Counted from the first letter of the stretch, positions 43,589 through 53,916 are shown. The stretch is DNA of 64,000 bases from Bacteroidales bacterium (GCA_017630155.1 JAGBVU010000021.1:1-64000); one strand, 5' to 3'. A program made the numbers and translations. Notes: generated from the letters alone by a model not told the origin.

Positions 43589-44265
43589 TGAAAAAGGTTT
43601 ATTCGACATTTCTGATAACAATAGTGGCATTGTTGTCAACAGATACAGTTTTTGCGCAGCGCAGCAGAGTTGAAAGGGAGATTGATGCACAATACTTCCC
43701 CCGTCACGAGATATATGTTCACTATGGTTCACCTACAGTGATGGAGCTTGTGACAGTTCTTCCTGCCCCTAAAGAGTTCAATGCAGATACCAAGGATCAG
43801 GTTTTTGTCGGAGCCCCCGGTATAGGCTACAACATCTCACTGAGTGAAGATTTCTCGCTCGGTATTTTTGGAGGCTACAGTTACTCGAAGGCCAATATAT
43901 ATGCTTTGCCGCCCAAAGGGGTCAATGCAGATGAGTTGCTTCTCTACGGAATTGGTGTACGCAGTTATGTAGGGCAGTTGTCTGCAAACTGGGTATATTT
44001 CAAGGAGGATGACCTCGAACTCTCTACCGGATTGTATCTGGGTGCTGCATTTTGGGATGAGGATATCCATTTCTATGCAGACAAAGGGATTCTGGCAGGT
44101 CTAATTACCGAGGATTTTGATATTCCACACTCAAGTGAGCAGTGGAAACTCTCATACCACTTTACCGCCTGCAAGGTCAGATATGGAGATACCTTCGGCG
44201 TATTTGGTGAGTTGGGCTTCGGCTATAGAGGCCTGGTCAATGTGGGCATCTCTATTAAGTTGTAG
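43588..44265 (+). CDS. Exported outer-membrane beta-barrel-like protein
   Basis: This 225-aa protein has a signal peptide (TFLITIVALLSTDTVFAQ) and alternating aromatic-rich strands (FSLGIFGGYSYSKANIYA, ELSTGLYLGAAFW, FGELGFGYRGLVNVGISIKL) ending in a hydrophobic C-terminal strand, as in small outer-membrane barrels. The function is unknown. It is fused translationally (TAATG) to the upstream flippase gene. Confidence 0.7.
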   Translation: MKKVYSTFLITIVALLSTDTVFAQRSRVEREIDAQYFPRHEIYVHYGSPTVMELVTVLPAPKEFNADTKDQVFVGAPGIGYNISLSEDFSLGIFGGYSYSKANIYALPPKGVNADELLLYGIGVRSYVGQLSANWVYFKEDDLELSTGLYLGAAFWDEDIHFYADKGILAGLITEDFDIPHSSEQWKLSYHFTACKVRYGDTFGVFGELGFGYRGLVNVGISIKL

Positions 44266-44267
44266 TT

Positions 44268-46577
44268 ATGACTATCCTCTTCAGTGTAGATTTTCGTACC
44301 TCTTTCGGACAAAATCTATTCGTAACCGGCTCCCTTCCCGAGTTGGGTGGAGGTGATATGTCCAAGGCACTTCCCTTGGAATATTGTGGTGACAGGTGGG
44401 AGAGGGAGATCAAAGTCAATACTTTCAAGGATAAGACATTCAATTACAAATATTTTGTAAAAGGGGATGATGGGCTTACCTTTCAGGAGGTGGGACAGGG
44501 ACGCACCATAACCCTTCGTGGGACGCGTCGCCTCACTCTGATGGACTCGTGGCAGGGAAATGATGACAACGCCCCCTTTTTTCACTCCCCATTTTCCAAC
44601 ATTTTTCTCCCCCACAGAAGTAGCAGAACCACTGTTACCCATCAGTGCCCCAAAGAGGTGATAATAAGGGTTACAGCACCCAATGTTGAGGCTGATGCAG
44701 AGGTCTTTATAAGTGGCAGTTGCCGTGAATTGGGGGCTTGGACCCCGGCAAAGGCACTACACATGAAATCTGTAAAAGGGTTCAGGTGGGAGATACATCT
44801 CGATGCATCGAAACTTACATCAGAATTCAGATATAAGTTTATAAAGCGTTTCCCGGATGGTACATATATTTGGGAGGGTGGTGAAGATTACCATTTGCAG
44901 CTCCCGGCTATAGGTGAGGATGAAACCTTCTCTATAGAGCACTCTTCAGACAGGTTCGGTACACCCAAGCCCCGTTATGCAGGTGTAGCGGTCCCTGTTT
45001 TCAGCCTCAGGAGTGAGAATGACTGCGGTGTGGGTGAGTTTGCCGATATAAAGCTGATGGCAGATTGGGCTGCGGCTACAGGGCAGAGGTTTATCCAGCT
45101 CCTCCCCATAAATGATACCACTACAGATGGAAGCTGGAGAGATTCATACCCTTATAATTGCATATCGGTGACAGCTCTCCATCCTATATATATCAATATC
45201 CCTGCAATAGGGCCATTTCCTACGGAAGAGCTGGAGCAGGAGTATGAACAGGGGAGAGCTTCGCTCAACGGGCACAGCTCCCTCGAGTATGAGTTGGTCT
45301 TCGCATTCAAGATGAGATTCCTGAAGGCCCTTTTTGAGTTCCATTGGGAAGCGACATCTCAGAGTGGGGAGTTCAGGAACTTTGTTAGTGATAACAGGGA
45401 TTGGCTTCTCCCATATGGGAGGTATTGCGCGAAGCGTGATGGGGTCAAAAACCAATATTTCTATCAGTTTGTCCAATACCACCTCTCAAAGCAACTCTCA
45501 GAGGCAGTGGAGTATGCCCACTCAAAGGGTATTGCCCTAAAGGGTGATATCCCTATTGGAGTTTCACCCATCGGGGTGGAGGCTGCTGCTGAACCACAGT
45601 ATTTTCACCTTGACTCCCAAGCCGGTGCACCGCCGGATGCATTCTCAGACGATGGACAGAACTGGGGTTTCCCTACATACAATTGGGAGGCAATAGCTGC
45701 AGACAATTATCGTTGGTGGAAGAGGCGTCTGACCAATATGGAGCGCTATTTTGACGCATACCGCATAGACCATATTCTGGGATTTTTCAGGATATGGGAG
45801 ATCCCTTCCTGCTATAAAAGTGGAATAAACGGCCATTTCAACCCTGCATTACCTTTGGATGTGGATGAGATTAGGGGGTGGGGACTTCACTTCAGAGATA
45901 GTTTCAAGGAGACACTCTTCTTTGAAGATCCTGTGAAGAGAGGTTTCTGGCATCCGGGTATCTCTGCCCACAAGAGCGATGTGTACAAGTCGCTTCCCGA
46001 GGGGGAGAAACTTGCTTTCAACCGTCTGTATGAGGATTTCTTCTATGTGAGACACAATAAGTTCTGGGAGAGAATCGGGTATCAGAAACTTCCGGAGATA
46101 GTATCAGCGTCCAATATGCTCCCTTGTGCTGAGGATTTGGGGATGATTCCCGATTGTGTGCCGGAGGTGCTCAGGGATCTCAAGATACTCACCCTGGAGG
46201 TGCAGAGGATGCCCAAGGAGTATGGATGCTCTGTGGGGGATCCTGCCCGTTATCCATACCTTTCAGTCTGTACGACAGGCACCCACGATATGGATACCCT
46301 CAGGGGGTGGAAAGGTGAGTGTCCGAAAGATCAGGTGAGGGAGATTATCCGCCAGCACCTTGAGAGCCCGGCAATGCTTACAATTCTCCCGCTGCAGGAT
46401 TGGCTTGCCCTAACTGACCATTTGAGGGTGGAGGTACCTGCAGATGAGAGGATAAATGATCCTGCCAACCCCAATAATCGTTGGTGCTATCGTATGGGGA
46501 TCTCCCTGGAGGATCTAAAAAAAGAATCCCACCTGAATGGTGAGATTCTCTCAATGATTAAAGGGCTGCGGGGCTGA
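44268..46577 (+). CDS. malQ: 4-alpha-glucanotransferase with two N-terminal CBM20 domains
   Basis: This 769-aa GH77 enzyme has two starch-binding CBM20 domains in tandem (~1-95 and ~125-215), each with a W-E-x-E/H-type strand. The catalytic domain has LKGDIPIGVS, FDAYRIDHILGFFRIWEIP (nucleophile Asp), CAEDLGMIP (acid/base Glu) and TGTHDMDTLRGW. No signal peptide, so it acts on glycogen or maltodextrins in the cytoplasm. The 3' end overlaps the convergent C26 gene by 20 bp. Confidence 0.95.
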   Translation: MTILFSVDFRTSFGQNLFVTGSLPELGGGDMSKALPLEYCGDRWEREIKVNTFKDKTFNYKYFVKGDDGLTFQEVGQGRTITLRGTRRLTLMDSWQGNDDNAPFFHSPFSNIFLPHRSSRTTVTHQCPKEVIIRVTAPNVEADAEVFISGSCRELGAWTPAKALHMKSVKGFRWEIHLDASKLTSEFRYKFIKRFPDGTYIWEGGEDYHLQLPAIGEDETFSIEHSSDRFGTPKPRYAGVAVPVFSLRSENDCGVGEFADIKLMADWAAATGQRFIQLLPINDTTTDGSWRDSYPYNCISVTALHPIYINIPAIGPFPTEELEQEYEQGRASLNGHSSLEYELVFAFKMRFLKALFEFHWEATSQSGEFRNFVSDNRDWLLPYGRYCAKRDGVKNQYFYQFVQYHLSKQLSEAVEYAHSKGIALKGDIPIGVSPIGVEAAAEPQYFHLDSQAGAPPDAFSDDGQNWGFPTYNWEAIAADNYRWWKRRLTNMERYFDAYRIDHILGFFRIWEIPSCYKSGINGHFNPALPLDVDEIRGWGLHFRDSFKETLFFEDPVKRGFWHPGISAHKSDVYKSLPEGEKLAFNRLYEDFFYVRHNKFWERIGYQKLPEIVSASNMLPCAEDLGMIPDCVPEVLRDLKILTLEVQRMPKEYGCSVGDPARYPYLSVCTTGTHDMDTLRGWKGECPKDQVREIIRQHLESPAMLTILPLQDWLALTDHLRVEVPADERINDPANPNNRWCYRMGISLEDLKKESHLNGEILSMIKGLRG

Positions 46578-47334
46578 CCTTTGCCTCATTTACCAACCAT
46601 TCGAAGATTGGTGAGAATTCGCATTGGCCGTGGGCAGCAAATCCTTCCGGATGGAACTGGAGTCCGAGTACCCTCATATTGCCTGTACCCTCTATAGCTT
46701 CCACTACACCATCTTTAGCTACAGCGATCACCTTTAGAGAAGGTGCCACTCTCTTTACAGCTTGGTGGTGGAAAGTGTTTACGGCAGTTTTTTCTGTCTT
46801 CAAAAGGTTGTAGAGGAGAGACCCTTTCTGAATAGTTATAGAGTGGGTGGCTGTTGAAGATGGAGCCTCCTGTTTGTGGTCCACCATAGAGCCTTTTACC
46901 TGTGAAGGGATATCTTGGATAAGTGTACCGCCAAGTGCTACGTTGAGCATCTGCATACCTCTGCAGATACCGAGTACAGGGATACCTTTTTCTACTGCTT
47001 TCTTGATAAGGATGTAGTCGAATTCATCCCTTGCTGGGGCGATTTCTCCCATTCTTGGATGTGGTTCCTCTCCGTAGAATTTAAGTGGGTTGACATCCTC
47101 TCCGCCTGTCATTACAAGGCCTGTGATGGTGTTGAGGATAGCGTCAAGCTGCACCTCGTCAGTGGTCATAGGGATAACAAGTGGTACACCACCTGCATTC
47201 TTAATAGCGTTGATATAGGTAAGTGGAGCGCTTGCAGAACCTGAAGAGGCTGTAGATGATACGCCGATGATAGGTTGTGCCAACAAGCTGCCGGCAAATA
47301 GAAGGGATATAATCCCGATCAAAACTCTTTTCAT
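46558..47334 (-). CDS. Exported class I glutamine-amidotransferase-like C26 peptidase (gamma-Glu-GABA hydrolase family)
   Basis: This 258-aa protein has a signal peptide (IGIISLLFAGSLLAQ) followed by a PuuD-like domain with TGGEDVNP, the nucleophile elbow GICRGMQM (Cys124) and FHPEG. The cytoplasmic homologue hydrolyses gamma-glutamyl-GABA; an exported version more likely acts on gamma-glutamyl peptides or cell-wall fragments. It lies 24 bp after the serine hydrolase gene and is probably co-transcribed with it. Confidence 0.85.
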   Translation of the reverse strand: MKRVLIGIISLLFAGSLLAQPIIGVSSTASSGSASAPLTYINAIKNAGGVPLVIPMTTDEVQLDAILNTITGLVMTGGEDVNPLKFYGEEPHPRMGEIAPARDEFDYILIKKAVEKGIPVLGICRGMQMLNVALGGTLIQDIPSQVKGSMVDHKQEAPSSTATHSITIQKGSLLYNLLKTEKTAVNTFHHQAVKRVAPSLKVIAVAKDGVVEAIEGTGNMRVLGLQFHPEGFAAHGQCEFSPIFEWLVNEAKVSPAAL

Positions 47335-47358
47335 ATTATAATTTGTTTTTAATTAATA

Positions 47359-48927
47359 CTAATGGTGGTCGTGCTCTTTCTCCCATGGACCGAAGTTGTT
47401 TCCGTCTCCATTATGGAAGTCAATCTCAAGTTTGACAGCCTCTTTGCCCTTCTTGTCCATAGTGAATTTTACAGGGAAAGCGTATCCGTCTGAACGGAAT
47501 GAATATTCAAGCCCGTTTACGTGGGTAAGTTCGCGTTTCCACCCTTTCTTTCCCACTTTGATGTATAGTTTGCCATCTTCAAACTCCACTTCGGCACAAC
47601 CGAAAAGGGGACCTTTGTGGTAGTGGCCTGTGATGGCTTTAGGATTTGGAGCAGGGATAACCTCTACAGGTTTCTGGTTTTTCTCCTTTTCTGCCTGATC
47701 CTTTCTCTCTGATTCCCACCAGTCTGCGAGATATTCAGCATTGTAGTCCCTCTCTACTCCGTCACCAAGATAGAGGTCTACGGTCTTGCGCATGATGGCA
47801 TAACGTGGGTCTGAAGGAACTTCGCTGTTGCATAGAACTACAAGACCTAAGTCAAGTTCGGGTACGAATGCGCAGATGGCGGTAAATCCCCAAGTGGTAC
47901 CGGTGTGGAAAAGTAGTCTGTATCTGTCATTCTGCTCTACAAACCAGCAGTGTCCGTATAGTCTGATATAGTCATCTGACTGAGATACGATGGTCTGCCC
48001 TTTATGGAGATATTTCATCTGCCTTTCAGAGATCACCTGTTTGTCACCCACTTTGCCAAGATCCAGATGGAACTGCGCATATTTGGCCATATCTTCCACT
48101 GTTGAGTTCACGCTGCCGGCAGGGCCGATAACGGTCTCCCACCACAATGCTCTCTCATCACCATAAAGTGGAGCGACATGCATCTTGTCGGGAACATAGT
48201 AGAATTCGTGAGGTACGCAGGCTCTGTCACCTGCATCCACGAAGCCATTTTCAATATCTGAGCCTTCACCGTTAACAGACGAGGAGGTCATTCCAAGTGG
48301 TTCGAAAATTCTAGTCCTAATGTTCTCCTCCCATGTTTTTCCGGTAACTTTCTCGATAACCTTTTCAGCTATAATGAAAGTGATGTTGTTGTAGGCATAA
48401 GTGTGGCGGAACTGGTATTTTGGTTTGATAAGACCCATCATCTGGTATACATCATCCCTGTCGTAACCTACGTTGGGGATATATGTGCCCACCTGGCCGC
48501 CGATACCTGTCTTGTGGGTCATCAGGTCCTTCACCTGCATATTGTTCTCCACATATTCATCGCCCCATCTGAAGTCGGGGAGGATGTTTTTCACTGTATC
48601 ATCCCAAGATACAAGCCCTTCATCCACCACAGAGGCCATAACTGCTGCTGTGAATGATTTGGAAACAGAGCCGATCTGGAAGATGGAACTGCTCTCAACA
48701 GGGGCGTTGCTGCCCATCTCCTTTATGCCATATCCTTTCGAGAATACCATCTTGCCGTCTTTAATGACAGAGACTGCCATTCCTGGGATCTCCCAGCCCT
48801 CTTTTACCTGCTGGATATATTCATCCAGGGTATTAAGAAGCTGGTCATTTTGACACTCGTTTTGAGAATAACCTGCCCAGGTAAAAGTGAGTAGGGCAAG
48901 CACTAGAGCAAAAAAGAATTTCTTCAT
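47359..48927 (-). CDS. Exported serine hydrolase of the beta-lactamase/class C PBP fold
   Basis: This 522-aa protein has a signal peptide (ALVLALLTFTWAGYS), the catalytic IGSVSKSF (Ser87xxLys90), a YAYNN motif that supplies the YxN tyrosine, and a C-terminal small domain of the DUF3471 kind (~420-520, GHYHKGPLFGCAEVEFEDGKL). It may be a peptidase or esterase rather than a beta-lactamase. Its -7 box sits back-to-back with that of radA. Confidence 0.88.
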   Translation of the reverse strand: MKKFFFALVLALLTFTWAGYSQNECQNDQLLNTLDEYIQQVKEGWEIPGMAVSVIKDGKMVFSKGYGIKEMGSNAPVESSSIFQIGSVSKSFTAAVMASVVDEGLVSWDDTVKNILPDFRWGDEYVENNMQVKDLMTHKTGIGGQVGTYIPNVGYDRDDVYQMMGLIKPKYQFRHTYAYNNITFIIAEKVIEKVTGKTWEENIRTRIFEPLGMTSSSVNGEGSDIENGFVDAGDRACVPHEFYYVPDKMHVAPLYGDERALWWETVIGPAGSVNSTVEDMAKYAQFHLDLGKVGDKQVISERQMKYLHKGQTIVSQSDDYIRLYGHCWFVEQNDRYRLLFHTGTTWGFTAICAFVPELDLGLVVLCNSEVPSDPRYAIMRKTVDLYLGDGVERDYNAEYLADWWESERKDQAEKEKNQKPVEVIPAPNPKAITGHYHKGPLFGCAEVEFEDGKLYIKVGKKGWKRELTHVNGLEYSFRSDGYAFPVKFTMDKKGKEAVKLEIDFHNGDGNNFGPWEKEHDHH

Positions 48928-48950
48928 ATCGTGTTTGATTTATTTATCCA

Positions 48951-48968
48951 CAAATATAGTTAAATTTG
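48951..48968. promoter_or_regulatory. Back-to-back -7 boxes for the serine hydrolase (-) and radA (+)
   Basis: Minus-strand TATATTTG (48951-48958) and plus-strand TAAATTTG (48961-48968) are 2 bp apart, the same layout as between wbpB and pheS. Confidence 0.65.
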
Positions 48969-48991
48969 CTTTCAAATAGAGTGAAAAGGTT

Positions 48992-50389
48992 ATGGCAAAA
49001 AGTAAAACAGTGTGGTTTTGTTCCTCTTGTGGCAATGAGAGTTCAAAATGGATGGGGAGATGTCCTGCGTGCGGTGAATGGAATACTATGGTAGAGGAGC
49101 CCAAAGCCCCTTCTGCAAAATCATCGTCTGGGGATAGAAGCCGCTCACTGCTGAAGATATCTGATGCCAGACCCACCCCTATCAACAAGATTGATATCAC
49201 TCAGGAGAGCCGTATCTCCATAGGGAATGAGGAGATAGAGAGGATACTCGGAGGTGGTTTGGTCCGTGGTTCGATGATACTCATCGGAGGCGAGCCCGGT
49301 ATCGGCAAATCGACACTCTCCTTACAGATCCCCCTCGGCTGTCCATCATTGAGGACATTGTATGTCTCGGGTGAGGAGTCTCCACGTCAGATAAAATTGA
49401 GGGCGCAGAGACTTTCTGGTGGCAAGGATGATGAACTTGAAAACTGCCTTGTCCTCGGGGAGACCCTTCTGGAGAATATCCTATCTACAGCGAAAGAGAC
49501 TGCCCCTGAACTCCTTATCGTAGACTCTATTCAGACAATATATTCCGAGGCCCTGGAATCGTCACCAGGATCGGTGACACAGGTGCGCGAATGTGCTTCT
49601 GCCCTGTTGCGCTATGCCAAGGAGAGCAATGTCCCGGTAATCCTTATCGGTCATATCACCAAGGATGGTTCTATCGCAGGACCTAAGGTGCTTGAACATA
49701 TTGTGGATGTGGTCCTACAGTTCGAGGGGGATACCAGGCATGCATACAGGATATTGCGTAGTATCAAAAATAGGTTTGGCTCTACTGCCGAGCTTGCCAT
49801 TTTTGAGATGCTCAACAGTGGCCTCCGTCAGGTCTCCAACCCCTCTGAGATCCTCACCCCTATGCATGATGATGATCTGAGTGGCGTCGCTGTCGGGGCA
49901 ATGCTGGATGGAACCAGACCATTTCTTATCGAGGTGCAGGCACTTGTCTCTACCGCTGCTTATGGTATGCCACAGCGCTCTGCCACAGGGTTTGATGTCA
50001 GAAGGATGAACATGCTGCTCGCTGTTTTGGAGAAAAGGGCAGGGTTTAAACTCTCTGCAAAGGATGTATTCCTCAACATTGCCGGAGGGCTCAAAATCTC
50101 CGATCCAGCCTGTGACTTGGCTGTCATTTGTGCTATATTGTCATCGAATTTCGATCTGAACATATCCCCACGTATATGTTTTGCTGCAGAAGTGGGACTA
50201 AGTGGTGAGCTTCGCCCTGTCGGCCAGATAGACAGAAGAATAGCCGAAGCACAGAGGCTCGGCTATAAGAAAATCTATATCTCTTCATATAACTCAGCAG
50301 GGGAATTCCGCGGGAAAAAGACAAAGGGAATCGAAGTGGTCGAAGTATCCAACATTGCAGCCCTCTGCAAAAGTCTGTTTCAGGAGTAG
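48992..50389 (+). CDS. radA: DNA repair protein RadA
   Basis: This 465-aa protein has an N-terminal zinc finger (CSSCGNESSKWMGRCPACGEW), a RecA-like ATPase with Walker A GEPGIGKST (100-108), the RadA-specific KNRFG motif and a C-terminal Lon-like domain (~290-465). It drives branch migration during recombination repair. Confidence 0.97.
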   Translation: MAKSKTVWFCSSCGNESSKWMGRCPACGEWNTMVEEPKAPSAKSSSGDRSRSLLKISDARPTPINKIDITQESRISIGNEEIERILGGGLVRGSMILIGGEPGIGKSTLSLQIPLGCPSLRTLYVSGEESPRQIKLRAQRLSGGKDDELENCLVLGETLLENILSTAKETAPELLIVDSIQTIYSEALESSPGSVTQVRECASALLRYAKESNVPVILIGHITKDGSIAGPKVLEHIVDVVLQFEGDTRHAYRILRSIKNRFGSTAELAIFEMLNSGLRQVSNPSEILTPMHDDDLSGVAVGAMLDGTRPFLIEVQALVSTAAYGMPQRSATGFDVRRMNMLLAVLEKRAGFKLSAKDVFLNIAGGLKISDPACDLAVICAILSSNFDLNISPRICFAAEVGLSGELRPVGQIDRRIAEAQRLGYKKIYISSYNSAGEFRGKKTKGIEVVEVSNIAALCKSLFQE

Positions 50390-50437
50390 TTGAATCCCAA
50401 ATCGGCCCACATCAGGCTGGTCCATTTGGAAGTGTAG

Positions 50438-53245
50438 CTATAATCCCAGTTCGCGCCCTGTGACTGAATCGGGGTTTACAGCCACCTCCTCTGGTGTCCC
50501 TTCTGCCACAATATACCCTCCGTCTCGGCCACCCTTTGGTCCCATATCGAAAAGATAGTCAACAGACCTTAGAACATCTATATTGTGTTCGATAACCACT
50601 ACGGTATTTCCTTGGTCCACAAGTCTTTGGAGAACGTTCAATAATACCTTAATGTCTTCAGAGTGGAGACCTGTAGTGGGCTCATCCAGAAGAAAGAGTG
50701 AGTTTCCCGTACTTGGCTTGGATAGCTCAGCAGCAAGTTTTACACGCTGGTTTTCACCACCGGAGAGTGATAGTGACGATTGGCCCAGTTTGATATAGCC
50801 GAGTCCAACATCTTCGAGGGTTTTTATCCGGCGATATATCGACGGTATTGGCTCAAAGAACTCAGCTGCCTGTGATATTGTCATTTCCAGGACATCATTG
50901 ATGCTCTTCCCTTTGTATTTGACAGCCAGTATATCTGGTCTGTATCTCTGTCCGCGGCACTCCTTGCAGGTAACTTGTACAGAAGGGAGGAAGTTCATCT
51001 CTATAAGCTCCACCCCGGCCCCTTTGCACACCTCGCAGCGGCCACCTTTTACATTGAAGGAGAATTTGCCCGCTTTGAGTCCCCTGATTTTGGCATCGGG
51101 GGTCTGTTCGAAGAGCTTCCTTATATCAGAGAAGACGCCGGTATAGGTGGCAGGGTTGCTCCTGGGGGAGCGCCCGATAGGAGCCTGATCTATCTCTATT
51201 ATCTTATCAATATTCTCCACACCGCATATCTCGTCATAGGGGAGAGGTGTGTATAGAGAGCGATAGAATCTGTTGCTCAGGATGGGCATTAGTGTCTCGT
51301 TGATAAGTGATGATTTGCCGCTTCCGCTCACTCCACTTATCCCGACAAAACATCCGAGGGGGATCCTTATATCCACCCCTTTGAGGTTGTTACCTCTGGC
51401 CCCTTTGAGCTCCAGAGATTTGCCATTGCCCTGGCGTCTTGTCTGGGGTACCTCAATTCTTCTTCTGCCGAGCATATAATCTGCAGTGAGGGAGTGCCCT
51501 CCTACAGGGAAATGCTCCTTCAGTTGGGCAGGTTCATTGCAATATAGTACCTCTCCACCTTTGATACCCGCTCCCGGGCCAATATCTATCAGCCAATCTG
51601 CACTGTGCATCATCTCCTCATCATGCTCCACCACCATCACCGAATTCCCCTCGTCCCGGAGTTTCTTTAGGGAGTTGATGAGTTTTCTGTTGTCCGACTG
51701 ATGGAGACCAATGCTTGGCTCATCGAGGATGTAGAGGACATTGACAAGCTTTGACCCAATCTGGGTAGCAAGACGGATTCTTTGGCTCTCACCTCCGCTC
51801 AGAGAGCGGGTAGATCTGCTGAGGGAGAGGTATTCAAGCCCCACATCAATGAGGAACCCGATTCTATCCTTAAGCTCCTTGAGAATGTCGTATGCAATGG
51901 CACTCTGTTTCTTGTCAAGCTTCTCAGCCAAAGTGCAAATCCATTTGTGCAGTTCGCTTATATCCATATCGGACACCTCTGCTATATTTTTGCCGTCAAT
52001 CTTGAAATACAGTGCCTCCTCTTTCAGGCGGGTTCCATGGCAATGTGGACAGAGTGTCTCCTGGGAAAAACGCTCCCTCCTGTCAAAGGTGTCATCGCTC
52101 TCATCATCCTTGTGCTCAATCTTGGAGATAATTCCCGGGAATGTCACCATATCTGAGAGCCCACCAATCGATTTTACCCTGAAAAGTTCCTCTGACCCAT
52201 ACAAAATAAGGTTCAGTACATCTTCCGGGAGATCTTTTATAGGTGTTGTAAGGGTAAATCCGTATTTCAGGGCAATGCTGTCAAGGATAGCGAAGAGATT
52301 GTTCTCCTTTCTCACCCCAATGGGCTCTATTCCACCCTCAGCTATCGAGAGTGAGTCATTTGGGATAATCTTCGACATATCCACTGTGGATATGACACCA
52401 AGCCCTTTACAATGGGGACAGGCCCCCTGAGGGGAGTTGAATGAAAATGTATGCGGGGCGGGCTCAGGGAACGATATGCCGCTGTCCGGGCATATGAAGT
52501 GTTTGCTGTAATGGGTGATTTCATCAGAGGTGATGTCCCATACAGAGAGGGACCCTTTGCCATAATTTAGGGCTGTCTGGACAGAGTCCCTTACCCTTTT
52601 GTAGTCCTCCCCTTTAGGGACAAGCTTATCCACTACCAGATCTATGAAGTGGGTCTTGTATCTGTCCACACCATCCAGGAGGTCTGAGATGCTTTCAAGA
52701 TGGCCATCTACCCTCATTTGAGTGTACCCCTTGCGGAGCATACTCTCGAAAAGATCCTTATAATGACCCTTTCGTCCCTTTACCAGAGGGGAGAGGAGGA
52801 TGGTCTTCTTTCCCGCGTATTTGTCGAGAATCAGATCAATTATTTGAGCATCAGAGTATCTGACCATAGCCTTGCCGGTGACGGGGGAATAGGCTACAGA
52901 TGCCCTGGCGTATAGAAGTCGTAGAAAATCGGAGATCTCCGTAATGGTACCCACAGTGGATCTTGGATTCCTGTTTGTGCTCTTTTGTTCTATAGCAATA
53001 GTGGGACTGAGCCCCTCAATGCTTTCAACATTGGGACGCTCCATAACCCCTATAAAGTGCTTGGCATAGGGTGAAAGTGTGTCAAGATATCTCCTCTGAG
53101 CCTCGGCAAAAATGGTGTCAAAGGCGAGAGAGGATTTTCCGCTTCCGCTCAATCCGGTGATCACCACAAGCTTCCCGCGGGGTATCTCAAGAGAGACATC
53201 CTTAAGGTTGTGTACGTTTGCTTTGGTAATCTTTATGCTATCCAT
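50438..53245 (-). CDS. uvrA: Excinuclease ABC subunit A
   Basis: This 935-aa protein has two ABC modules (VVITGLSGSGKSSLAFDT and ISGVSGSGKSSLINET, each with LSGGE signature motifs) and UvrA zinc-finger regions (CPHCKGLG, CPHCHGTRL, CEVCKGAGVEL and CKECRGQRY). It recognises DNA damage for UvrBC. The MBL gene ends 3 bp upstream, suggesting an operon. Confidence 0.98.
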   Translation of the reverse strand: MDSIKITKANVHNLKDVSLEIPRGKLVVITGLSGSGKSSLAFDTIFAEAQRRYLDTLSPYAKHFIGVMERPNVESIEGLSPTIAIEQKSTNRNPRSTVGTITEISDFLRLLYARASVAYSPVTGKAMVRYSDAQIIDLILDKYAGKKTILLSPLVKGRKGHYKDLFESMLRKGYTQMRVDGHLESISDLLDGVDRYKTHFIDLVVDKLVPKGEDYKRVRDSVQTALNYGKGSLSVWDITSDEITHYSKHFICPDSGISFPEPAPHTFSFNSPQGACPHCKGLGVISTVDMSKIIPNDSLSIAEGGIEPIGVRKENNLFAILDSIALKYGFTLTTPIKDLPEDVLNLILYGSEELFRVKSIGGLSDMVTFPGIISKIEHKDDESDDTFDRRERFSQETLCPHCHGTRLKEEALYFKIDGKNIAEVSDMDISELHKWICTLAEKLDKKQSAIAYDILKELKDRIGFLIDVGLEYLSLSRSTRSLSGGESQRIRLATQIGSKLVNVLYILDEPSIGLHQSDNRKLINSLKKLRDEGNSVMVVEHDEEMMHSADWLIDIGPGAGIKGGEVLYCNEPAQLKEHFPVGGHSLTADYMLGRRRIEVPQTRRQGNGKSLELKGARGNNLKGVDIRIPLGCFVGISGVSGSGKSSLINETLMPILSNRFYRSLYTPLPYDEICGVENIDKIIEIDQAPIGRSPRSNPATYTGVFSDIRKLFEQTPDAKIRGLKAGKFSFNVKGGRCEVCKGAGVELIEMNFLPSVQVTCKECRGQRYRPDILAVKYKGKSINDVLEMTISQAAEFFEPIPSIYRRIKTLEDVGLGYIKLGQSSLSLSGGENQRVKLAAELSKPSTGNSLFLLDEPTTGLHSEDIKVLLNVLQRLVDQGNTVVVIEHNIDVLRSVDYLFDMGPKGGRDGGYIVAEGTPEEVAVNPDSVTGRELGL

Positions 53246-53248
53246 ACT

Positions 53249-53881
53249 TTACATTAGGAATGGATTGGTTTGTTTCTCTGTGGCAATATCTGTTGCAGGG
53301 CCGTGGCCAGGATATACTTTAGTATCTTCAGGAAGGGCAAGTATCTTGTTTTTAAGGCTATCCATGAGCTCATCAAGGTCTCCCCCAGGGAGGTCTGTAC
53401 GCCCTATGCTCTGGGCAAAAAGGGAGTCACCGGTGATGACATACTTCTCCGCTTCATTGTAAAATACCACCCCACCTTTCGAGTGGCCAGGGGTGTGGAT
53501 AACCTTGAGGGTGGTATTTCCGAAAGAGATTACATCCCCATCCTTCAAGTCGGTAAACTCCTCGCCGGGATCCTCAAAACTGTATCCGAAATATCCTCCA
53601 TAGGATGATGCCCTTGCCACCTGAGGGATATCGCCGTGGTTCATATAGGCTGGAATCTCCCACTGTTTTCTGGCAAACATACACCCCATTACGTGGTCGA
53701 AATGGCCGTGAGTCTGAAGAAGTTTGACAGGTTTCAAACCATTTTCATATACAAATTTGGCCAGACGCCCCTTCTCGCTCTCCGAGTAGCAGCCGGCATC
53801 CACTATTACACACTCTTTAGTGTCGTCCCATAGCACATAGCAACAGGTACGAAGGTCGTTGAAATAAAAAGTCTTGATCAT
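53249..53881 (-). CDS. MBL-fold hydrolase (glyoxalase II-like)
   Basis: This 210-aa metallo-beta-lactamase-fold protein has the zinc motif THGHFDHVMG, HTPGHSKGGVVF and TGDSLFAQSIGRTDLPGG. It resembles small glyoxalase II-type hydrolases. The start MIKTFYFNDL (53881) is chosen because the -7 box is at 53887-53894, which leaves a leaderless message and excludes the longer frame. Confidence 0.9.
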   Translation of the reverse strand: MIKTFYFNDLRTCCYVLWDDTKECVIVDAGCYSESEKGRLAKFVYENGLKPVKLLQTHGHFDHVMGCMFARKQWEIPAYMNHGDIPQVARASSYGGYFGYSFEDPGEEFTDLKDGDVISFGNTTLKVIHTPGHSKGGVVFYNEAEKYVITGDSLFAQSIGRTDLPGGDLDELMDSLKNKILALPEDTKVYPGHGPATDIATEKQTNPFLM

Positions 53882-53886
53882 AATGG

Positions 53887-53916
53887 CAAATTTACGAAAA
53901 GAATTAGGTATATTTG
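53887..53916. promoter_or_regulatory. Divergent -7 boxes for the MBL gene (-) and deoxynucleoside kinase (+)
   Basis: Minus-strand TAAATTTG (53887-53894) lies 5 bp from the MBL ATG. Plus-strand TATATTTG (53909-53916) lies 33 bp before the kinase ATG at 53950. Confidence 0.65.
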
